A DNA stretch of 62,479 bases, from assembly GCA_005882895.1 (NCBI GenBank), contig VBBD01000007.1, positions 1 through 62,479 of the forward strand, given 5' to 3'. A program made the position numbers and the translations under genes. Shown here piece after piece: positions 57,637-62,479 of this stretch (positions are counted from its first letter, which is position 1; each line of letters starts with the position of its first letter). This DNA is from Candidatus Bathyarchaeota archaeon (GTDB lineage Archaea; Thermoproteota; Bathyarchaeia; 40CM-2-53-6). The notes beneath the pieces were generated by a model. The model worked only from the letters and a program-made list of their open reading frames with translations. It was not told where the DNA came from and did no database searches.

Positions 57637-58710
57637 GTGAAAATCAGGGTCTCGGACGACAAGGTATTAACTCGATTGCGCAGTCGTGAACCTGGAAAAC
57701 CCGTGGCCAATGCTCGACTAGGCGAAGCCCTGATCGATATTCAGACCATAGTGATCATCGGATTGCTGTACTGGCTACTCACCGAAGAACAATCAAACCC
57801 CTTCCTACGCACTTGGCTCTCAGATAACTTTCCGCTGGGATTGTATATCCTATCCCCTCTGGCGGTTGCGGTGATCAGCGGGACCCTATTGGTCGTTACG
57901 GCGTTCCGGATCGGACTTTTCGTAACTGGCAGAAGCATGACTTTTGTGGGTGGTGAAGTTCTTCGCGGGCTATCCGGGCTCGAAATACAGCTCCGAAAAT
58001 TCGTCTCGACCAAGGGAACCACCACCTCAGCGCTAATACTAACGAGCTTTGGCACGGCGTTAGGTCTGTATTCATACTTCATAGCCGGAATCATCCCACT
58101 CACGGCGCTGGGTATCTCATGCATCATTCTAGGTCTTACTGCACTGTCGCTCCCTCGCCACGTCAGGGGCGGTCCGGGTATGAGGGCGATGCTTCAAGGG
58201 GCTACACGAGGTGTGGAAGCGTTGCTCGAACAGGGTACCGTTGGAAGGGCAACGTACCTTCCGCCAGCTGACGGCGATGCAATCTTCGCCTATGTCCCCT
58301 TGACTCCTCAGCCCGAGACCCTTAGCATCGACGAGATGAAGCAAGCTCCCAAGAGTCATGTTGGTAATAACGAGAAGGGACTGCTCGTCCACCCAGTGGG
58401 GTCGGAACTGAATAGAATACCCGAGTTCCAAGAAGCCCTTTCTCTCGAGGAGAGGCTGAGATATGTTCTCGTGGAATCGGCAGATGTCTGCTCCCGAGTA
58501 ATGGTCGAGGAGACTGGGAGCGTCGTAGTGGTGGCGATGGAGAGTGCAGACACGGACCTTCAGGGACAGAAATATCTGGAGTCGCTCGGCAGCCTTCCTT
58601 CGAGCCTGGCGGCCTGTATAATTGCTACATTGCACAATAAGCCTGTAACACTGCTTGACGAGAAGAAGACGGGGAACAGACTTATTGCCCGTTTTCGGTT
58701 GCTTGCATGA
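57637..58710 (+). CDS. Membrane protein with cytoplasmic C-terminal domain, unknown function
   Basis: A 357-residue protein. Four hydrophobic segments fall in residues 30-170 ('TIVIIGLLYWLLTE', 'LGLYILSPLAVAVISGTLLVV', 'ALILTSFGTALGLYSYFIAGIIPLTALGI' in part), followed by a soluble domain of about 190 residues containing 'EERLRYVLVESADVCSRVMVEE'. No family recognised with confidence; similar architectures occur in uncharacterised archaeal proteins. GTG 57637 is the start. It is followed by two further membrane-protein genes. Confidence 0.65.
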   Translation: MKIRVSDDKVLTRLRSREPGKPVANARLGEALIDIQTIVIIGLLYWLLTEEQSNPFLRTWLSDNFPLGLYILSPLAVAVISGTLLVVTAFRIGLFVTGRSMTFVGGEVLRGLSGLEIQLRKFVSTKGTTTSALILTSFGTALGLYSYFIAGIIPLTALGISCIILGLTALSLPRHVRGGPGMRAMLQGATRGVEALLEQGTVGRATYLPPADGDAIFAYVPLTPQPETLSIDEMKQAPKSHVGNNEKGLLVHPVGSELNRIPEFQEALSLEERLRYVLVESADVCSRVMVEETGSVVVVAMESADTDLQGQKYLESLGSLPSSLAACIIATLHNKPVTLLDEKKTGNRLIARFRLLA

Positions 58711-58731
58711 GCCGAAGGGAGAGGTAGAGGG

Positions 58732-58965
58732 TTGCGTCGAGAAAACTCGTTTCTGATATCGCTTGCAATCCTGCTCGTAACCTCAGTGGTTCTGCTCTCA
58801 ACGTTACGAGTCCAAAACCTCGCCACTTACCTGAACCTCTTTACATTATGCTACTTCGCGGATTCGTTCGTTTTCAGGCCCAAGAGAAGATCAATCGATT
58901 TCGTAGGGCTGGGTCTTCTATACTACAGTGCACTCTTCCTCGCCATCGCCTTCCGGGTGTTATAG
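58732..58965 (+). CDS. Small membrane protein, two to three helices
   Basis: A 77-residue hydrophobic protein ('FLISLAILLVTSVVLLSTL', 'YLNLFTLCYFADSFVF', 'FVGLGLLYYSALFLAIAF'). No family recognised. TTG 58732 follows the previous stop by 21 nt and the next gene starts 5 nt after it, so it is a member of a three-gene operon. It may be a subunit for the large membrane protein that follows. Confidence 0.6.
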   Translation: MRRENSFLISLAILLVTSVVLLSTLRVQNLATYLNLFTLCYFADSFVFRPKRRSIDFVGLGLLYYSALFLAIAFRVL

Positions 58966-58970
58966 ATCTC

Positions 58971-60761
58971 TTGCGTGGTTTTCTAGCCGCACTGCATTTG
59001 ATCTCATTTGGTGCTTGCTCTTTTGTCATGCTGTTTCAAGCGTACACTCATGACCTGCCCACTTTGGCCTATTATCTGGCGCTTCTCGTCTTTGTTGGGA
59101 CGGTTGCAACCTCGATTGTTCTTGGAAGCGAATTCCTGGCGGTGGCGGGCGTCCTCTCCTTCTTTCTCGTGACCCGGTTGATGTTCTACGTCTCGACTTT
59201 CTTTCTCGCTTTTCCCTTTGGCGATCCCTACGGCCAGTTCGGAGTTCTACGGGTATTTGCCCAATCTTCTCACATCTCGATACTATTTCCCAACACCCCT
59301 CCCTTTGACCAAACAAAGTACTTGGCCCTTATCACGAACTCGTATTCTCAATGGCCGGGATTCCAGATACTGACACTCAGCCTCTCAAGAATCACCGGCC
59401 TACCGCTGCTTGGATCGGCAATGGCCATAACCATGATCCTTGATGTGGGTTGGTTCATGGTATCGTACGCTCTGGTTCGGAAAGTTCTTGCCCGAACGAT
59501 CGTGAACCTTCCAAACGCCGTAGCTCTCAGCTTGGCGATTGTTACGGCGCTGCCGACAACTGAGATGCCATCGTATTTCAAATACGACTTTCCAGCGACG
59601 CTGTTCCTCCTCGTCTCCGTCCTACTCTTGCTGAGGGTATACGACAATCACGACTTCAAGGTGTTGGCTCCGCTAACCATCCTCAGTATGGCGATTACGG
59701 TGACCCATAGCATAACATCCCTCTTCTGGGTGCTGGTGCTGTTACCTTTCGCGCTCTGGACAACGGCGCCACGTCTCTTTACGACTCTCTCTTCGAAGCT
59801 TCCGTTTGTTCTGGGGCGGTCGATTCAATGGCCGAAATTTAGCCGTCAACCTCCGGTGCATGCTCTTTTCGTCTTCGCGCTCATCTCATTCCTCTCATGG
59901 TCGGCCTTTTACGCGGTATACCTAGTCAAGTACGTTAGTGTCTCGGCGGGAAAGATTCTTTCTTCACTTTCACTAGGAACTCTTTCGCGACTCTCGTCCA
60001 ACCAGAGTAATATCGGTATGCTGACTCCCAAATGGCTACTTGACCTCCTGTATGTCAGAGACCGTGTCTTTCTTGGGCTTCTTCTGGCTGGAGTTGCAGC
60101 GTTAGTTATCGTCCCATCCCTGGTCCGGAGGGCTCACGTGAAGATCATGCTTCTCACTCTATCGGTGATTATTGTCGCTACGGAATTCTCCGGTGCGTTG
60201 AACTTTGGAGACCGTGCCCTCCTGCTTTTTGCCCCACTGATCGGATTTCTTACCCTTGCGCCCTTGATCGTCGTAGGCTCTCGGTGGCCCAAGCTCAGCA
60301 AAGTCCTAATCGTCTCTATGATGATCTTGCTTATGTTCAGTGCAGGGGTCGGGTTTTGGGGGTCCTCATTCGCTCCCACCGGCCTCTATGTCCAAGGAGC
60401 CAACCCCTCCTCAATGAGCGGAAGGCCTCTTACGTGGCCAGGGGTTGCTTCGTATCTGTCTTTTTCGGGCCGGCAAGATTGTATATTGACCAACGAGATC
60501 TATATGACTTCAATGAGCGTTCCAGTGGATGAGTGGAATATTTCCGGAATGATTGGAAATGTCCGTCCCGCACCAGGCTGCCTTGTTGTAGTTTACCCCG
60601 GCCTCTATTCAACTGTCAATTCGAACGTGTCATCATTCGGCTTCGGTGAACCCTACATCCCATATCGCGGGTTCTCACCCAACGCGTTTTACAATCATCT
60701 CTACAATAACACGGATAGAATTTTCTCGACAAGAGAAGCCGCAATATACTACTATTCATGA
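58971..60761 (+). CDS. Large polytopic membrane protein, possible GT-C-type enzyme
   Basis: About 596 residues with roughly 12-13 hydrophobic segments and an extracytoplasmic C-terminal portion of about 110 residues. The second third of the N-terminal half carries 'FLAFPFGDPYGQFGVLRVFAQ', an acidic loop after an early helix, as in GT-C glycosyltransferases that use lipid-linked sugars; this is only a resemblance. TTG 58971, 5 nt after the previous stop, is taken as start; the ORF track's 58848 lies within the preceding gene. Near the glycan island it could transfer or polymerise sugars. Confidence 0.6.
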   Translation: MRGFLAALHLISFGACSFVMLFQAYTHDLPTLAYYLALLVFVGTVATSIVLGSEFLAVAGVLSFFLVTRLMFYVSTFFLAFPFGDPYGQFGVLRVFAQSSHISILFPNTPPFDQTKYLALITNSYSQWPGFQILTLSLSRITGLPLLGSAMAITMILDVGWFMVSYALVRKVLARTIVNLPNAVALSLAIVTALPTTEMPSYFKYDFPATLFLLVSVLLLLRVYDNHDFKVLAPLTILSMAITVTHSITSLFWVLVLLPFALWTTAPRLFTTLSSKLPFVLGRSIQWPKFSRQPPVHALFVFALISFLSWSAFYAVYLVKYVSVSAGKILSSLSLGTLSRLSSNQSNIGMLTPKWLLDLLYVRDRVFLGLLLAGVAALVIVPSLVRRAHVKIMLLTLSVIIVATEFSGALNFGDRALLLFAPLIGFLTLAPLIVVGSRWPKLSKVLIVSMMILLMFSAGVGFWGSSFAPTGLYVQGANPSSMSGRPLTWPGVASYLSFSGRQDCILTNEIYMTSMSVPVDEWNISGMIGNVRPAPGCLVVVYPGLYSTVNSNVSSFGFGEPYIPYRGFSPNAFYNHLYNNTDRIFSTREAAIYYYS

Positions 60762-60894
60762 CAGAATCCGGTTTACAGCGGTAAGGCTTCAGCGGCCGGG
60801 CGAGTGGGTTCGAAATATTTCGATTCTACAACTATCACGCAATGATTTCTTTTAGGTCGTAAGCGATTTCATCCTAGGAATCACTGAGGAGTTG

Positions 60895-61605
60895 CTATTC
60901 ACTAGTCGTGATGTTCGCAAGACGATAGTAGGAATACTTTCTATGAGCAGTGAGAAACAATAGCCCAATGGTTACGGTGCTAAGCGATAAAACCACCGCG
61001 AGCAACGTGATGCCGAATGGAGTGAAGTTCAGCGCGAGCCCGACTAACGTCGTTATGGCCAGACTCATGACGAAGGAAACTGAAGTTCGAGTTAAGTAAT
61101 CAATGTCCTCTTTCTTGGAGTAGATGAAGCCGAGGAGTGTGTACCCTGGGAGAAATAGGACCAACAGGGCCCCGAATATGTAACGGAGGTAGAGCGCAAG
61201 ACCTGATGATGCAAAGACAAAGCCGATGGAGGCTAGGGTTGCGAATGTCTGTTCCCAGAACCAAATGGAGAGCGGAGAAAGAAGATAGTCTAGAAATCGT
61301 TTGTACGGGACCGGTTCTCGGATCAGAATCTTCCGGTCTGCTTGAAGGCTTGCTATTTTCGCAATGATTTTGTCAGACGTGTAGGCCAGGTCATTGGACA
61401 GTTCTCTCACTAACCTTGCAAGGGGAATGGGTTTCGTCGTCAATTTCTGCAATACGAGAGTTTCGATCTCCTTCCCGGTCTTTGACTCGTTAGCTAGAGT
61501 CTCTTTTCTTCTAAAACCGTTATTGAACTGTGCCCTAGTCTTTTCCGCTGGCGACGAATTCCTATCGATGCCTAGGCTGTTACGTTTAGCCAAATCTGGT
61601 TCCAT
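60895..61605 (-). CDS. DUF1616 membrane-half protein with N-terminal helical region
   Basis: About 236 residues. Residues 1-110 are soluble, with a helical region ('LARLVRELSNDLAYTSDKIIAKIASLQ') that resembles a winged-helix. The rest has four or five membrane helices bearing DUF1616 features: 'LRYIFGALLVLFLPGYTLLGFIYSKKED', 'RTSVSFVMSLAITTLVGLALNFTPFGI' in parts. In typical DUF1616 proteins a second, extracytoplasmic half follows in the same chain; here it is a separate gene located upstream (61572). ATG 61605 is preferred to the ORF start 61650. Confidence 0.75.
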   Translation of the reverse strand: MEPDLAKRNSLGIDRNSSPAEKTRAQFNNGFRRKETLANESKTGKEIETLVLQKLTTKPIPLARLVRELSNDLAYTSDKIIAKIASLQADRKILIREPVPYKRFLDYLLSPLSIWFWEQTFATLASIGFVFASSGLALYLRYIFGALLVLFLPGYTLLGFIYSKKEDIDYLTRTSVSFVMSLAITTLVGLALNFTPFGITLLAVVLSLSTVTIGLLFLTAHRKYSYYRLANITTSE

Positions 61606-62045
61606 AATCCGGTGTATTCGAAATTGGAAGCGGGAACATTGTAAGACCATAACTCGAATATGATCCTCGTATTATTTCCCACTTGGTTCACGCTAAGGGT
61701 CATCGGGAATGTCCAGGTTTCATTGTCCCTAACAATGTGCCAAAAAGTTGTGAGCACTGGCGCATTAGCGTAGGTTGAATTGCTCACCAAGGTTGACTGG
61801 ATGCCAAGTTTGACGAGCATTTGGTAGTTTTCGATGCTGCCCTCATGGTTTCCTACAAAACCGTAGAGCAGAAACGGCTGGTTCACCCCGACAGTTGTCG
61901 GATAGCCTCTGGTTGTCTGGTCGGGACCTAGGATACCTAGTTCCGAATACCTCTGCTGTTTTACCGGTATTAGGGGTGCCAGAGCGGTTACTACGACGAG
62001 TATAGTTATGGATGCTAGGATTATTGTTGCGGTCTGCCTATTCAT
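61572..62045 (-). CDS. DUF1616 extracytoplasmic-half protein
   Basis: A 157-residue protein with a signal anchor ('TIILASITILVVVTALAPL') and an Ig-like extracytoplasmic domain: 'RYSELGILGPDQTTRGYPTTVGVNQPFLLYGFVGNHEGSIENYQMLVKLG' (in parts), the pattern that forms the C-terminal half of DUF1616 proteins. Its 3' end overlaps the start of the membrane-half gene by about 34 nt, and its 5' end overlaps the upstream gene by 8 nt. So the two halves are encoded as separate subunits in reversed order. Confidence 0.72.
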   Translation of the reverse strand: MNRQTATIILASITILVVVTALAPLIPVKQQRYSELGILGPDQTTRGYPTTVGVNQPFLLYGFVGNHEGSIENYQMLVKLGIQSTLVSNSTYANAPVLTTFWHIVRDNETWTFPMTLSVNQVGNNTRIIFELWSYNVPASNFEYTGLWNQIWLNVTA

Positions 62046-62479
62046 CGCTCTTTTTCACAACATGGTTTCTATAGACTCGCAACCACAGCCGCCTGTAGAC
62101 ACGGTCTCCCATGAGATAGGCCAGTGCAGCTATACCAAGCGTTGCAGCAACGGTGCCTAGAGATTCGTACAAACGGAGTTGGCGTGCCAGGGAACCGCCA
62201 GATGAGACCGAAGTAGAATTCATAGAAACCATTTGGGCTATGGTAGTTGCGTTAGAGAGATCCGCGGAGGCGGCATTCGGATCTGTCGCATTTTCCGCCA
62301 GGGCCCTTTGAATAAGGGAAACGGCTATGTTCAGCTTTTCGACAAGTGCGGAAACGTCTCCACCTTTCTGTTCCGCGTAATAGACTGAGGAAAAAGCGCT
62401 ATTAACCGAGCTGTTCGCGGTCGCTAATTGTCCTCCGGTAGCTTCGTGCGAACTAATAGGAGTAATCGAAATCACCAGA
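62038..62479 (-). CDS. Surface protein with C-terminal transmembrane anchor, 5' end outside window
   Basis: At least 145 residues, with the frame probably running off the window edge. The visible part is Ser/Ala/Thr-rich and helical ('SALVEKLNIAVSLIQRALAENATD'), then one membrane helix ('LGTVAATLGIAALAYLMG') and a short basic cytoplasmic end. This is the C-terminal anchor of a secreted protein. It overlaps the next gene by 8 nt and seems to be part of the DUF1616 operon. Confidence 0.6.
   Translation of the reverse strand, partial: LVISITPISSHEATGGQLATANSSVNSAFSSVYYAEQKGGDVSALVEKLNIAVSLIQRALAENATDPNAASADLSNATTIAQMVSMNSTSVSSGGSLARQLRLYESLGTVAATLGIAALAYLMGDRVYRRLWLRVYRNHVVKKSDE

Noticed and set aside
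1-62479. CRISPR arrays, insertion sequences, transposases or phage genes
   Set aside because: No regularly spaced direct repeats and no transposase, integrase or phage structural motifs were seen in any frame listed.
1-62479. Many additional 6-7 bp inverted repeats in intergenic DNA
   Set aside because: By simple base-matching arithmetic about nine 7-bp dyads with loops under 25 nt are expected by chance in roughly 6 kb of intergenic sequence, so only those with longer arms, special geometry or telling position were reported.

Overview
The window is archaeal chromosome. Translation genes are archaeal in type and order (uL13, uS9, RpoN, uS2, MEMO, mevalonate kinase; EF-1alpha followed by uS10), and a UbiA prenyltransferase of the archaeal ether-lipid type and a GTP-dependent dephospho-CoA kinase (DUF359) are present. 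Promoters carry TTTATA/TTAAAA boxes with short leaders, GTGA start/stop overlaps are common, and TTG/GTG starts are frequent. GC is moderate. The oxygen-dependent tyrosine pathway, copper proteins and rich glycan genes suggest an aerobic mesophile, perhaps of the Nitrososphaerota/Thermoproteota side; no marker in the window settles this.

Layout. (1) 1-5264: ribosomal/RNA polymerase operon running into mevalonate-pathway genes (mevalonate kinase, type I IPP isomerase, class II HMG-CoA reductase), met convergently by UbiA (5220-6086). (2) 6182-11474: ferritin-like protein, glutamate dehydrogenase, a high-GC Gfo/Idh/MocA oxidoreductase that looks acquired, EF-1alpha and uS10. (3) 11478-23952: a metal and redox region. 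It has two cupredoxin plus secreted beta-propeller (Vgb-like) modules, a His-rich membrane-anchored protein, a NicO-like permease divergent from a NikR-like regulator, a ZIP-like transporter divergent from the second cupredoxin, a winged-helix regulator, an ABC-2 transporter, a nitroreductase and a third cupredoxin paralogue that has lost its C-terminal copper ligands. An interrupted type II tRNA-Leu gene lies inside it. (4) 24074-32211: AlaX, an LsrF-like aldolase/thiolase, a haloalkane-dehalogenase-like hydrolase, then a tyrosine/homogentisate operon (HPPD, FAH, HGD, iron-ADH/maleylacetate-reductase-like, proline dehydrogenase). (5) 32278-41790: small membrane proteins, DUF309, aldo/keto reductase, a LarA-like protein, PPC-domain protein, MFS permease, LigB-type dioxygenase, DUF359 kinase and a bacterial-type GAPDH. 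(6) 42090-54572: a glycan island with a diacetamido-uronate gene set (aminotransferase, dehydrogenase, N-acetyltransferase), four glycosyltransferases, a polysaccharide deacetylase, an NTP-transferase-like protein, two thymidylate-kinase-like proteins and a type I phosphodiesterase. (7) 54860-62475: secreted phosphoesterases, large membrane proteins and a DUF1616 protein split into two genes.

The best candidate for an undescribed system is region 3: membrane-anchored CuA-like cupredoxins, each encoded with an outward-facing beta-propeller, embedded among metal transporters and a NikR-like regulator. Other strong leads are the interrupted tRNA-Leu, a 28-bp dyad in the NikR/NicO intergenic region, the split and reordered DUF1616, and a T-tract-ended block of hairpins near 34.7-34.9 kb that may be a non-coding RNA.
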